Shown: in pieces, positions 48,724-62,757 of the stretch | Layout of the letters: each line of letters starts with the position of its first letter | Position numbering within the stretch: the first letter of the stretch is position 1 | Assembly (NCBI RefSeq): GCF_041146395.1 | Contig: NC_090999.1 | Location: forward strand, 65,787,001-65,851,000 | Length of the DNA: 64,000 nucleotides | Direction of reading: 5' to 3' | Source of the DNA: Eulemur rufifrons | Taxonomy: Eukaryota; Chordata; Mammalia; Primates; Lemuridae | The notes under the pieces: generated by a model | The model's input: only the letters and a program-made list of their open reading frames with translations | What the model was told of the DNA's origin: nothing | Database searches by the model: none | Position numbers and translations under genes: made by a program

Positions 48724-49739
48724 CTATAAAGGAAGTAAAAGTATTTCTGGTTTCACACATATAAAACTATTGATATGCACAGTGCATCAAGAACTAAATT
48801 AGAGACTACAGTTCTGATTTCTAAGAGGCCTGGCATGTCTGATATAAATAAAGAGAGCCTGTCAAGTCTCTTAGATAAATTGACTTATAAGTATAAAAAA
48901 CATATTACTGAAAAGATTTCTAAGGATAGTATGGCTGAGCTATTGGCAAAGCCACAAAACCTATGCCTTCACATAGAGAAAAGAACAGTTTGGCAAAAAA
49001 ACGGCAATAGTTTACATATGGACAGTTAAGGCAATTCCTGTATTTGAATAATTCATATCATAAAACCTTTGCTTATCTTCTAGATAGTTATTTAATTCTG
49101 CTGGGAGATAGAATCACACACCACAGGTTCCTCTAAAACAATGAAACTATATGAAGTAATAAAACGTTTTATCCCCTTTCCAGTAACTCACTGTATTGCC
49201 CCATAAAAACCAGATCCATATCACTAGGCTTCATTAGAAGTTTGTAATGTTCTTTTAAAGAAGACAGGCATCTAAAGATAAGGGTGTAAATTCAAAAGCA
49301 CTAAATTAGCAGGACTCCAAACAATGGTAAAGAGTAATGTCAAAATAGCAAAATATAGTGCATAAAAAGTTACATATAGTATAATTATTTTAAATAGTTG
49401 GAAAAACAGAGTAATTGTATCAAAGGGAGTCCATGAATTACTAAAGTAAAAACTTTACCCACCATATTGGGAGAAACATGAATATAAAGAAATGAAAAAC
49501 TCAAAACCATTCCTTTTAGCAATACCAGATGGTGAGAGTAAATAACACCAGATAATACTCCATGATATCTTAAAACATTGCCATATTTTACCCATTCCAG
49601 ATATTATCAAGCAAATCACACTGTCAGTCTTTAAACATTATCAAATAATTTTGAAATTGAAAAAGCCCATGTCTTCAATATTGGCCAGGGACAACATCTC
49701 TTGACAGGCACTTTCAAACAGCTGTGGAAATATGAAGCA

Positions 49740-50340
49740 GTAGCTTTCTTGGGGTGAGGGTGGACGTGGGGTGAGTGATTTGGCAACAGTTACTGAAACT
49801 TTTAAAAGTATTCTATTCTAGTAAACTCCATATCTAGAAATCTATCCTGAGGAAATAGATATAATGATTTATGCACAAGGATGTTCATCATACCATTACT
49901 GTCACATAGAAACTATATATTCAAATCACAACTTGGTAAGAAGAGGAAAAAAAAAGAAACCATATATATAAAAGTATATCTATAAAAATGTATATATATA
50001 AAAATCTTATATATATCTAAAAAATGGATAAATAAATGATAGTGTATTCATAAAATGAAATGTTAGGCAGCTAAAAGGAACTTTAGTACTATTTAATAAC
50101 AGGAGAATGCTCAGGATATATGCTAAATAAAAAAAAACAGAATGTAAAAAAGCAGTAAGTACACTGAGACTATAATTTTTAAAATGTATGTGTAAGCAAA
50201 ACAAAAGGACTAGGAGAAATCCAACAAAACTAACTGTTTTTCATAATTAGGGACACTTATTATTCATCTCCACTCTTGTGTATACTTTATACAATTCTAA
50301 AGTGTTCATTCACTTTGCTTTTCATTCAAAGAAACAATAA
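49740..50340 (+). repeat. Old L1 (L1M-type) 3' fragment
   Basis: 'tttggcaacagttactgaaa', 'atctatcctgaggaaataga', 'gcacaaggatgttcatcata', 'gcagctaaaaggaactttag' and 'gtatactttatacaattcta' follow the decayed ORF2 tail and 3' UTR of an old L1. A (TA)-rich insert lies near 49961-50013. Confidence 0.65.
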
Positions 50341-51639
50341 AGGCTACGTAAAAAATAATAATTAGATGTTAGATTATCATTATGACATTTGCCCTTCATG
50401 ACTCAATCACCTTAACTGTTTTTGAAAGAGGTTAGAAATTTTTTTTGCCAAATCAGAAATTGTGAAATGAAAGATTTTTATCCAAAATTAATCCTGAATT
50501 CATAATTATCCTATTCTTCACCTTCTGTAAGAAGGGAACAGAATATTATCGTCCTTAAAAACCAAAAACAAAACACCAAGCATCCCTAACAGGAAGTTTT
50601 CCTTTACAATCAAACACAGAAGTTTGAAACAGCTGTTGGAATATAAGTCAGCATCACCTTACTGGTTCAGTGGAAATAGAACACCCTCAAATACCTTCAT
50701 CCCTAACTGAAAACTAAATCTAATGAATTATCAATATGACTAGACTAAGAGAAAACTAAAAAGCACTAGATTAAGAAAAAATAGTGTTGATTAGTAGAGT
50801 ATCAGTACATTCATGAATATTGCTATGCCTTATATTCTCACTCTAAAATAAAATGCTCCTAACATAACTTACTGAGTGATTATTAAACACTCTAAGCTTA
50901 TTAAGTATCATCAAAGACTGCCCTTTTCCTACGGCTGCTTAGGTATCAACCCTCTCCTGATGTGGGCCTGATGTAGTTCTCCTTTAATCAGTTCTCTATT
51001 GCATTCCAAGTTTTATTACCATAACCCCCAAGAACCTCATCTTTTAAAATTCAATGAACTGCTACTTTTCATTCCCCTAATCTGTCTTTTCTAGATTTGA
51101 CTTTTTCCCAGGACTCTTCATAATACCACTGCTCCAAAATGTCAAGTGTTAACTCAGAAAGGAAAATGGCCTCTCTTCCCACACCCTTGATAACACCAGC
51201 AGCTCTGCTGTACCTTCTTTCCACTGGGGAGAGAGATTACAGACAGGGAGAAAACTTTCTTTCTCCACCGATAGATGACAAAGCAACTCTATCAAGTAGT
51301 TGACTAGCAAGATATATAGCTGCTGTCTAGCAATAGATAACTTCTCTTTTCTCCTTGTCAACCTGTTTTTAAACCTTTATTATTCAGCTTTTTTCCACGA
51401 CTCTTGTCATATTTAAACTTGTGCCTCCAAAAATTTCTTTTATGTTTATAGAACAATTAGGAAATAAAGATAAAAAATGCCTTTTTAGCAACTATTGAAA
51501 CATGTTCTGGTTTTTCTCATTTAACCCATGAAGATGACAAATTATCTTTAAAGTTAATGATAATGAGAACAAACTTTAACTTATGTAATATTTGTTGCTA
51601 CAAAATATAGCTTGATAGTTATGAAGCTTGAAAACATAA

Positions 51640-52060
51640 TGAGCACCTGTAAACTCACCAGTTAAGAACTAAAACGTCAGCAAAAACATATCCACCCATC
51701 TGCTCCTCTCCTTTTCTTCCTTTTCCCTCTGCCTGCCTTTCCCTACCAGAGGTAACCACTATGCTAACTTTCATGATTATCATTCCTTTTTTGGTTTTTA
51801 ATAATTTTATCACATATGTAAACCCACACAATATATTGTTTGATTTTGCCCATTATTAAACTTTATAAAAACAGTGTCATACCATACATAGCCTTCTGCC
51901 TGCTTAGAACTTTCACTGCCATATTATATAGTTATATAAGTCACTGCTTTTCACTGTTGTATACTCTTCCACTGAATGAATATACCAGAGTTCATCTCTA
52001 TTAGTCTGCGACTGTTCTTAATTAACGTGAGCAAAATTTGCAAAAGGAGCTTCAAATTCC
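51640..52060 (-). repeat. Old L1-type fragment, reverse orientation
   Basis: 'ggtaaccactatgctaactt', 'tttatcacatatgtaaaccc', 'gattttgcccattattaaac' and 'tcttccactgaatgaatata' correspond to the reverse strand of an old L1-like repeat. Assignment is approximate. Confidence 0.5.
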
Positions 52061-52125
52061 ATAAATGTTAGTAATTGTAAGTAACAGCACTCATAATTTA
52101 AGCATTCATATGTAAAGTAGTATTC

Positions 52126-52433
52126 TTTTTTTTTTTTTTTTTTTTTTTTTTTGAGACATAGTCTCATTCTGTTGCCTTGGGTAGAGTGCAATGGAGTCAG
52201 CTTAGCTCACAGAAACTTTAAACTTCTGGGCTCAAGCGATCCTCCTGCCTCAGCCTTCAGAGTAGCTGGGACTACAGGCACATACAATGACCCCTGGCTA
52301 ATTTTTCTAGTTTTAGTAGAGATGGGGTCTCGTTCTCACTCAGGCTGGTCTCCAACTCCTGAGCTCAAGCAATCCTCCTGCCTTGGCCTCCCAGAGTGCT
52401 AGGATTACAGGCATGAGCCACCTTGCAAGGCCA
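52126..52433 (-). mobile_element. Alu SINE, full-length dimer (sense to ELL2)
   Basis: A long T tail is followed by 'gagacatagtctcattctgt', 'ctcaagcgatcctcctgcct' and, in the left monomer, 'gcctcccagagtgctaggat'. The flanks 'taaagtagtattc' (52113-52125) and 'taaactagtattc' (52434-52446) are a 13-base target-site duplication with one mismatch. Confidence 0.95.
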
Positions 52434-52732
52434 TAAACTAGTATTCTTTATAGCTGAAAAAAAAAATAACCCTTTATATATAACTTCATAGCAGAATTCC
52501 ATCTGTACATCTACCTTTTCTTTCTTCTCACTACTGGACTTCCAGACATAATTAGACCCAATGGAATGTCCTTTGGAGTTGTTTCTTGAAAATCCTTTTG
52601 TTTCAAATACCCAATGCTAATGCCTCCTGGACAGCTCTATCTTGACAGAATGAGGCTTGGAGTGTTAACGTGAACACCTCACGTACAGCATGTTGTAAAC
52701 CAAACACGCCCCATGACTCCTGCCTCAACCTG

Positions 52733-52960
52733 CTCTTTTACCTGTCTCAGATTTGAATAATGGCCTCACCATCCAACCAAATGATCAAGTAGTAAACACA
52801 GAGCCATCTTTTACTCTTCCCTCTCCATTCTTCCCATTTATAGGGAAGGATTAAGTCAAAACAGCTACTGGCGAAGCATGTTAAAATGCAAATCTGATCA
52901 CCTGACTCCCTGGCTAAAATTTTTTAAATAGATGATAATCTCCTACAGTATTTTTTTAAG
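52733..52960 (+). repeat. L2 fragment, 5' part of a split copy
   Basis: 'ccatcttttactcttccctc' and 'aatgcaaatctgatcacctg' with 'actccctggctaaaattt' match L2. The following L2 part resumes near 53440. Confidence 0.6.
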
Positions 52961-53439
52961 CCATAGATTATGCCCCATTGGACACTCACAACATTTATTT
53001 AATGGATTGTGAACAGGATTCTTTTTAAATGAAAGAGAATAGGAAATATCAGAGTAAATTGATGAAGGGTAAATATTGTATTGTGGAATTTTTGTTTCAG
53101 CTGTGTGAATGTCCACACCTATATGTGTAAAGCCTCAAAATGTAAATGGCTTTGTCTTATTGTGAAGTGCCCATAAATGCCTTTGAAAGCCATGCATCTA
53201 CTGAAGTAGCTTTCTCCCATTAGAGGGGTCAGAGGTCTTACTCAGATATTGATGAAAGTTGCTAACCTTCTGGGAAGAGAATGTATACATGCCTATGTGT
53301 AATATATACATATATTTTTTTTCTTACCACTTTCTTATGATAGTGAATTGAGTTATTATAAGAAAATCTGGAGGGAAATTCTTAAAAGTCCAGGTTCCCA
53401 AACCTCATCATCGACCTCCAGGGAGATTTCAAAGTAAGA

Positions 53440-53680
53440 AGCACTGCTCTCCAAGGTGAAACTCTAACTCCTTAGGAAGGTACAAACACTGCCACACTTG
53501 TTTACCACTTTGCTTATACTGCACCACAGCCCTGAAAAGCATTTTCACCCTTCTCTGATTAGCCAACTCCTGGTAATCCTTCAAACCTTAGCTCAAACAT
53601 TACTTCTTCTGAGGAATTCCTAACTCTCTCTCCTACTCTTGCTAGTTGGGGAGGTGCTCAATAAATGTTTCTGTGAGAAT
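53440..53680 (+). repeat. L2 fragment, 3' part of a split copy
   Basis: 'gaaactctaactccttagga', 'aaaccttagctcaaacatta', 'cttcttctgaggaattccta' and 'gaggtgctcaataaatgttt' continue the L2 order after the piece at 52733. About 480 bases of unassigned DNA lie between. Confidence 0.6.
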
Positions 53681-53737
53681 GAGTAAAAACAATATTGAAC
53701 ATTTATTACAGGGAAGTGGATTCCATGTAGTGATGAC

Positions 53738-53945
53738 AGCAGATTCTGGAATCAGATGGCTAGATTTGAGTGCAGGCTCCTTCACTCACTATTTGCATAA
53801 GCTTCAGTAAATAATTTAACCTTGGAGCCATAGTTTACATATCAGCAAAACGGGACTGCTTCATAGTATTGCTGTGGGGATTAAATGAGAAAAACATATG
53901 TAAAGTGTTTAATATAGGGTTCTTAGCATGTAATAGTAAATTTTA
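53738..53945 (+). repeat. MIR SINE
   Basis: 'gcagattctggaatcagatg', 'cataagcttcagtaaataat', 'ggggattaaatgagaaaaac' and 'ggttcttagcatgtaatagt' span most of MIR. Confidence 0.85.
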
Positions 53946-56900
53946 GCTGTAATTATTGAAAAATAATTGGAATCTATAAACAAAATAACAGGATAATTGT
54001 GCATTTTATGCTAAATATTGTATAAATTATAAAACTTTAATTAGAGGGATTTGAAAATTGTTGGCCTGATAAAGGCAAATTCATTGGTCTCCTCAAAGCA
54101 TGCTTATGGGCTTTTTAAGTCCTTAAGTCAGTAAAACTCCTTTCTTCTAAATTTGTTTGCAAAGTTTAAGTAAATATTTTTGGCCCAAAGAAAAAGTTGA
54201 AAACATTTTTATTTCATAATCTTGTCTCTTCCTATTTAAATTACAATTCAAGAATGGTTATAAAAATATACCTTCCCTGTAAATTCTCCAGATTATCTAA
54301 AGTATCGAGCTAATAATAATAATAATGAGTCATTAACTCTAAAAATGGAGGGTTGGGTCAGGAAAAAAAACTTCTGAAAAGATTCTATTTAGGTAAGATC
54401 TTATTAAAGCAAATAGGAATTCTCTAAATATTTCCACTGTATTGCTATAGTCCACGGCAATCTAAGATGTCAGCAACTGTGAGATAATTCATGATTTTAT
54501 GTACCACTATATAACATAAAATACTGAGAAACTATGATACAATACCAAGATGCCATTGATAGTGAGATGCATTACAAATTCAAAGACCTTTAATGTTAAA
54601 AAGAAAACACACACACATACCTTGGAATCGATAAAAAAGATTTCTTCATTGTATTAAATAGTTTGAAATAAGATCTGGGGCTTAGACATATTCTGCTAAG
54701 GTTTTTGTTTTTTCCTGCTTTAAATTGTGACTTTTCTTTTCATAAAGTTCTAATAAGCTCATTTTATGTGCTAGGACAGAGCCTTGCACATAGTAAGAGG
54801 TCAGTAGATATTTAAATAATGCTCATGGTTAAAATTTAATGCATGGTTTAGTTATAAGGACCACAAAGTCTCATAGAATGGTAAAAGATTATTATTTTCC
54901 AAGCTTAAATAAGTGAGTGCTATTAAAGTGATATTATCTGCAATATAGATTACTCAATTTCACAAGTTTCAGTTTTTGGTGGGAAACAAAATAGCAAAGC
55001 CATCGGTGGCAGATTTTATTGACAAACAGATAAAGCCAGTTTGGAATTAAAGCTGGTTCAAGGTCATATTTACCTTTGTCTACAGAGTCTACCCTGGTGG
55101 GTACATAATGTGTATTCATAAATGCTTGCTAAATGAAGACAGTAAGCTTAACTCACTGCTAAGAATACAATTTATGGTATTTGTGGCAGCTTCAGATTTC
55201 AATTATAGTTCCAGTCGCGGCATTCCAAAGTGATGCAGCTTGAAGGACAGAGCAGTTTGGTGAAGGACACAGCAGTCTAGAGAAGCAGGATGAGCACCCC
55301 TATTTGTGCTCATGTTTTAGGAGGCTTGCCTTGCTATCGCTCATACTGGGACCTTTGTAGGGCTGTGGTCAGCAAGTACTTTGAGACAGTTTCCTCAGCT
55401 ACCACATCAGTCAAAACTTCCCTCCCACCCTTCACTATTCTAAGCTCTTCAAGGGCAGGAGTCAGGCCAGGTCCTCTTTGGTCAATTTACAATAGCTTTA
55501 AACTATGATTTAATTATTATCTGAGATAATATTAGTTTCTAGGGGCAGCTCATTCCCCAGCTAAAATAAGATTTTAAAAAACGTGTATGTATGTGTGTGT
55601 ATATGTATGTTGAATTTTTTAAAAAAATTATGTAATTTATTATTTTATTAATACCTTAGTAAATTAACATGTGGCTAAAGAGTTGTATTAATATTGCAAG
55701 GTAAATATTAAAATAAATGCTATCTACATTTTGTCAACTACTACAATATTTTAAAAATTAAAACAGAACTGCCATTACAAAAGGATATAATTTTAACATC
55801 CTTCTAGTATGAATTACATTCAGAGCTTCAGTATAAAGGTAGTTGTTAGTCAGCAACCTTCTGAGCAGACTGACTAAACACAACCCTTGGCAAAACCAGT
55901 GGGCTAGCCAAACCAAAAACGGCAGGGGAAAGAAGTCAGGGGGAAGGCATATATCATCTAAGAAGGAATGGTAGTGTTGGGGATTTATTTTTATCTTTGC
56001 TGCTTGTTTCAAGCCGATAGTTATCTTTGCTTCCCAGGTACCAAGTAGGGTAGGGAAGGGCAGTCTGCGGGAAACATATTCAGGAGGGTTGAAATTGCCT
56101 ACTAATTTCAAATACTGTATAATTTTGTTTTTCAAACCCAATCTTCTTTCTCCCCAGCCCCCACAAAGTAAAATAATTAACAAAGTACCTCTGAATGCTT
56201 TGCTAAATACGGAGACTTTTAAAAAAAAGAAAAGAAAAATCCAACCCTCTGTTTTTTAGAGTTAATGACTCTACTGCAAGAGTTTTATAGCACTATTCAA
56301 GCCTTTAAAGTTACCAGTTAAATGCCGATTTAATCTTCAGAAGGTCACTGTGCCTTTTTGGAAGGCATACCTTTAGAACTTGTTTGGCTGGCTATTCCTT
56401 GTTCATTCTTGGAAAAGTATGTGTGACTCAGTGTTACACAGGAGACACTGCATGGTACTTACAGAAAACATTTTCTATTTTTAGTCTTCTTCTTAAAAAT
56501 AATTTCTAAAAATCATATATGTAAAACTAACTTCTATTTTCACAATCCTCTAGAATTGCTGAGTCTGAAAGTAAGCAATTAAGTTAGAATGAATTTTAGA
56601 ACACACATTTTCATAACAAATACTGAGTTAATGCTGGGGTCTAGAATCTCATATACTGTGACAAAGGTAACATTATTTCTCACTGCCCTGGGGTAATCAT
56701 TCCCTGGACATGAGTCCCTGAGGCCACAGGCAAGTACACTCTGTAAGGCCACCATATGCCAGCAGATGCGGCCGTTGTTTACTGTTGAAACCTTGCTATT
56801 TCAGATTTTATCTCAATTATAATATACCAGATACATACCTTTGTGTGTGCATGTGCATGCATATACACACAGTTCTTAACAAGCTTTCTGGAACTTTGCA

Positions 56901-57059
56901 TACCTATTGCCAACATTTTACATCTACTAAAACCTTTGTTTAAAAGGCTGATTCATACCAATCAGAAATACACATATAAGCCTTATTCCTGGTAGTCCCC
57001 TGTTTCACAGTAGTTCTAAGTGCAGGGTTCTAGACAAATCCTGCATTATTAATTCTTTC

Positions 57060-57210
57060 CTGAGTATTAGCCTGTATGTGTTTGTCAGACTCTGACTTCT
57101 CTGAGGGTGAAGCCCATGTCTTACCCACCCCTGCATCTTTTTACACTAAGTACTCAACAAAGTACTTGGCACCAGTAAGGACCGAAAGAATGTTTGTGCA
57201 ATGCATAACC
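57060..57210 (+). repeat. L2 3' fragment, weak
   Basis: 'tctgagggtgaagcccatgt', 'cttacccacccctgcatctt' and 'gtactcaacaaagtacttgg' resemble the L2 3' UTR. Confidence 0.4.
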
Positions 57211-57369
57211 AACAAGCAGAACAATAAACTAACATTCATTGGTGGCACCTGTTCATAGTTTACTGTTTAGAATAATTATGTTAGTTGATAACTGCATCAG
57301 TAACAACTGCCATTACATGAAAATAATGAATTAACTTGCTTCCAGCACCTCTTCTTTTAAAGCTGTACA

Positions 57370-57470
57370 GTATGGTGGCAAGAACTTTTCCCTAGTGGTG
57401 TAAAGATCAAGCAAGGCTGTAGTTACAGCTCCACCTCTATCAACTGTGTGCCTTTAGACAAGAAACTTTC
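57370..57470 (+). repeat. MIR 5' fragment, weak
   Basis: 'ctccacctctatcaactgtg' and 'tgcctttagacaagaaactt' resemble the MIR core. Confidence 0.4.
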
Positions 57471-60039
57471 AACAAGCATAAAAATACAGGTTAGTTTTTA
57501 AAAATCCACTAGAACACACGTCTTTGGAAATTTATCACCTGCCACATTTTCAGTGTCTGGTTAAAATAAAGACACAGAACTATCTATCCCAATTTTTATA
57601 AAGCTTATTTGACAATACAGATGTAGCTTTTGGAAATTGGGGTGCATTATACCAACATACCTACCCTATGAATGTTATAACAATACCACAGCCCATATGG
57701 ATCTTAACCAGCTACCTTTTTTCTTCAAGTATGCTGGTCTACAGATATTTATAATCCTAGTAAAACTTTAGTTATGAGTATACTAAGTACAGATTAGCAT
57801 TGTGAGATTCACAGTCTTCAGAATCAACAAAGCATTTGGGATGATTTATTCAGCTCCTGATACTCATGAGTTTAGAAATCCAAATCAGCTGCCCCCATAG
57901 ATATTTCCTCATCTTTCTGAACCCAGAAAAATGCCTTCAATGATCACCCAATTTCCTGAGCACCTTTTACCACTAAGGGAAAAGGGTGGAATGAACTATG
58001 AAAGACACAATTTATATTTTTTATGCTATAAAAGCTGCTGCCCAACTGTGATGAAAAAAAAATCCAGGTAATCAATGATTCTCAGAATTTTTGCTCTTTA
58101 ACAGCATACTGCTATACTTTAATGTTTCAGTCTATACTCATTTAGAAGAAAACTTCAACCTAAGAGAACATGTTCAGGCACAAAAGTAAATATGCTTAAA
58201 AGCTAACCTGCCAAGACCCAAATTCTAGCCTCCTCAAGACATTACTGAGGGAAAAAACAATCTTATAATTAGTAACAAGGAATAGCATAACCATGCAGTA
58301 CTTAGCATGAGACTCATCAGGGAAGCAGGAAAAAATTTAACAGTATATTTTCATTTTTAAAATGATGTTTTAACAATACTTCAGTTACACTTCAAATATG
58401 CCTATGTATGACACTACCGTGATAGTTAAGGTACATTTTCAATCACATTTGATGTAAAAAGGCAAAATTTCTCATTAAGGAAAAAACTTTTTTGTGGGAA
58501 ATCTAAATTTAAACCTTTCAATTTTAAGCCCTAAATATATTCCACGTAGGAAAATTCTGTAAGCACACTCCTTCAGAGAGTTTTTAAAGCAATCAGCACA
58601 GGCAATGTTAAATTATCATGAGAAAAACAGAGGGGCACTGTAGAGAAGACCCTCACATTTGTGGCTCTGCATATTCCCTGTGGGCTGTGCCAACCCACTC
58701 TCTCCCCTGTAATGACTCTTTGTTTTTACTAAGTCCCAAAGGGCTGGGGAGAGCTCTGCAAAGACAAGGGGGGAGGGGTGGATGGAATGCAGCTGCAGGC
58801 TCTGAAACAATGCTGAGTCCATACATTTTGTTCCCAGTTAGAATAATAAAAAGGGTAGGGGGTTAAGGAGACAGACTGGGAATAAGCAAGGTAGGGCCAA
58901 GCATCCCATAGTTCTCAGTCTGCATCACCTCCATCCCCCAGCTACTCTACCAAATTCAGTCACCATTCATGTGGGTTAAAAAGCTTCTCTGTTAAAATTC
59001 AAACACTCAGTAAGATTTAAACCTATCAGTTATTTATATCTAAATTACTTATCAGTGAGCTTTATTATGGCAAGGAATAGAGTAAGAGAAAGTAGACCAA
59101 GCAAAGATGAACTGTGGGAGGTTGACACATGGGGACAGGAACCTGTAAAGGAGGTAGGTAGAATTCAGAAAAGGCAGTCCAAGGTCTCAAATACAGACTG
59201 CCTGCTTCGCAGATGCCTAGGGCCTGGTGGCAACTGGTATACTTGAGAAAACCATACTTGCTAAAAGCTGCAAGGGTCAGAATGGAGAGCTGAGAAGCCT
59301 GCACATATTAGTTCTCCATCATTTAGTCTTTCAGTCTAACTTGGTGCCTCCTAAGAAAATGTCCTTTACTTGCATTTCCCTGACTTCAGATGTCCCAAAT
59401 GGGAGATAGAATTAAGAGAAGCAGGAGCTAAGAACTAGATGATAACCCTCTATCTCCTAGTGAGAGAGAAACAGCTCAAACCTTACTCTCTCTTTCCCAG
59501 CCTTCTCCCCCCAGATAACACTGTGGTGAAAATCCATGGTGCTTTTCTGGGCTCATGGACTCAGCTTTGCCTCTGGAACATCCCTTTGGATATTACTGAT
59601 GCCATTAAAGTTGGCAGGAAAACTCAAGAAGCCTTAAATAAACAACTGAACTAACTCCTCAAATAGAGAATCAGCATGTGCTAATATCTACCTCAAAAGC
59701 TATACAACAAAATTCAGAAGAACACTTAGTCTAATTAGGATACCATTCATGAACACTCAGTTACTGAGGAGGGATAAAAAGACTTCATTGTAAAGTTGTC
59801 ATGTAGAAGCAAAGCTCTGACAGCCACACAAACATCTTCAAGTTAGCATTACACAACAGATTTAGAAGTGCTCTTAGTGCATGCTGAATGATGTAATTAA
59901 TCTGACTCTTGAAAAGTTTTCAAGTTATAAAGTTTAGAAAGATTGTATTTATTTACATTGACATTTTTGCATTGTCACAAAACTAAACAAAAATTCACAA
60001 GCATGCAGATTTACAATAATTAGGAATATAATTCTAAAT

Positions 60040-60497
<458 letters not shown>

Positions 60498-60630
60498 GAA
60501 TAAATGCTAAGAATTAATGCATTTTAAAATTTAAAAGAAATTAAGTATAATATTAAAAACATATTTAAAATAAGCATAACAAGTCGATTATGATATAAAT
60601 ATGTAATTTGGTGCTTTAAGACTATTTGGT

Positions 60631-62502
60631 GGAAAAACTGAAAGCATTCCCACTAAAAGCATTCCCACTAAGGACTGTAACAAGACAAGGATGCCCACTC
60701 TCACCACTTCTATTCAACACAGTGCTGGAAGTCCTAGTTAGAGCAATTAGGAATGACAAAGAAATTAAGGCTATCCAAATCAGGAAAGAGGAGGTCAAAC
60801 TATGGCTTTTTGCAGACTATATGATTTTATAAACAGATTCCACCAAGAGACTCCTGGAATTGATAAATAAATTCAGCAAGGTTTCAGTTTATAAAATCAA
60901 TGTACATAAATCAGTAGCATTCCTGTACACCAAAACAGTCAAGCTGAGAGACAAATCAAAGACTTAATACAATTCACAATTGCTACAAAGGAAATAAAAT
61001 ACCAAGGAACATGCTTAACGAAGGAAGTGAAAATCTCTACCAAAGAATCTCTACAAAAAGAACTATGAAACACTGAGGAAAGAAATTGCCAATGATACAA
61101 AGAAGTGGAAAAACATATCATGCTCATGAATCAGTAGAATCAACATTGTTTAAATGTCCATACTACCCAAAGTGATTTACAGATTCAATGCAATCCCCTT
61201 CAAAATTCCAACACTGTATTTCACAGATCTAGTAACAGAAAAAATAATGACACGCTTTGCGTGGAATCAGAAAAAAGCCCCAATAGCCAAAGCAATCTTA
61301 GGCAAAAGGAACAAATTGGGAGGCATCACCTTACCAGACTTCAAACTACACTGCAAGGCTTTAGTAACCAGAACAGCATGGTACTGGAATAAAAACAAAG
61401 ACATAGACCAATGGAACAGAACAGAAAACCCAAATATAAAAACCATCCACATACAACCAACTGATCTTTGACAAAACAAACAACAATATACACTGGGGAA
61501 AAGAATCCTTATTCAATAAATGGTGCTGGGAAAATTGGATAGCCACATTCAGAAAAATGTAACAGGATCCCTCTCTCTCACCACTCACAACAATTAATTC
61601 AAGATGGATAAAGGACTTAAATGTAAGGCATAAAACCATAAGAATTCTAGAAGAAAATGTTGGAAAAACTCTTCTGGATATTGGCCTAGGCAAACAATTT
61701 ATGAAGAAGACCCCAGTGACAACCACAGCAACAACAAAAATAAATGGGCCTTGATTAAATTAAAAAGCTTCTGCACAGACAAGGAAATAATCAACAGAGC
61801 AAACAGGAGATGTACAGGATGGGAGAAAATATTGACAAGCTATACATCCAATAAAGGACTAATAACCAGAATCTACAAAGAACTCAAGCAAATCACCAAG
61901 GGAAAAAATCAAACGACCCATTAAAAAGTGGGCAAAAGACATGAACAGAAGCTTCTCAAAAGAAGATAGACAAATGGCCAATAAACATATGGAAAAAATG
62001 CTCAATGTCACTAATCATCAGGGAAATGCAAATCAAAACCACAATGAGATATTACCTTATCCCAGTCAGAATGGCTTTTATTAAAAAGTCCAAAAACAAT
62101 AGATGCTGGTGTGGATATAGAGAGAAAGGAATGCTTATACACTTTTGGTGGGACTGCAAATTAGTAAAACACCTATGGAAAACAGTCTGGAGATTCCTCA
62201 AAGAACTAAAAGTCGACATACCATTTGATCCAGCAATCTCACTACTAGGTATTTACCCAAAGGAAAAGAAGCCATTTTATCAAGAAGACACCTGCACTCC
62301 AATGTTTATTGCAGCACAATTCACAATTGCAAAGATGTGGAATCAACCCAAATGCCCATCAACTCATGAGTGGATTAACAAAATGTGGTATATGTATAGC
62401 ATGAAGTACTACCCAGCCATAAAGAAGAATGACTTAATGCCTTTTGCAACAATTTGGACAGAACTGGAGACCATTTTCCTAAGTGAAGTATCTAAAGAAT
62501 AG
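60631..62502 (+). pseudogene. L1 ORF2 remnant, frame-broken
   Basis: Pieces of L1 ORF2 protein are readable in three blocks. At 60626-60832 lies the end of the reverse transcriptase core ([11 protein letters not shown]), where the catalytic FADD motif reads FADY, followed by a stop after YMIL. At 61154-61471 the block has the downstream region ([34 protein letters not shown]). At 62005-62502 the block has the cysteine-containing C-terminal part ([20 protein letters not shown]). The first two share a frame and the third is shifted, so at least one frameshift and several stops separate them. The copy cannot encode an active enzyme. Confidence 0.93.
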
Positions 62503-62757
62503 AAAACAAATACCACATGTCCTCGCTATTCAATTGGAACTAATTGACGGGCACACATGTGCATAGAGGGAAGTAACTCTCAAAGGAAATCAAGCAGTGG
62601 GGAAGAGGGAGATGGGATGTGTGAAAACCTACCTAATAATAAAACACTATCTGGGTGATGGGCACACTTTTAACCCCGACTTGAGCATTACAAAAGTGAA
62701 CCATGTTGACCAAAAACATTTGTATCCCCACAATATTTTGAAATTAAAAAAAAAAAA
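60631..62757 (+). mobile_element. 5'-truncated L1 LINE, 2.1 kb
   Basis: It contains the second half of L1 ORF2, from within the reverse transcriptase region to the 3' UTR ('ccatgttgaccaaaaacatt', then an A tail). It is flanked by 'gactatttggt' (60620-60630) and 'gaatatttggt' (62758-62768), an 11-base target-site duplication with one mismatch. The truncation point and poly(A) tail are typical of target-primed reverse transcription. It is antisense to ELL2. Near its 5' end a 15-base unit, 'aaagcattcccacta', is tandemly doubled (about 60640-60670). Confidence 0.95.

Noticed and set aside
48775..49029. 84-codon plus-strand open frame next to the MER1-like element, with a hydrophilic helix-like translation
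   Set aside because: The frame is open only back to a stop at 48736. The length is within chance for A/T-rich DNA, I recognise no domain, and it is antisense to ELL2.
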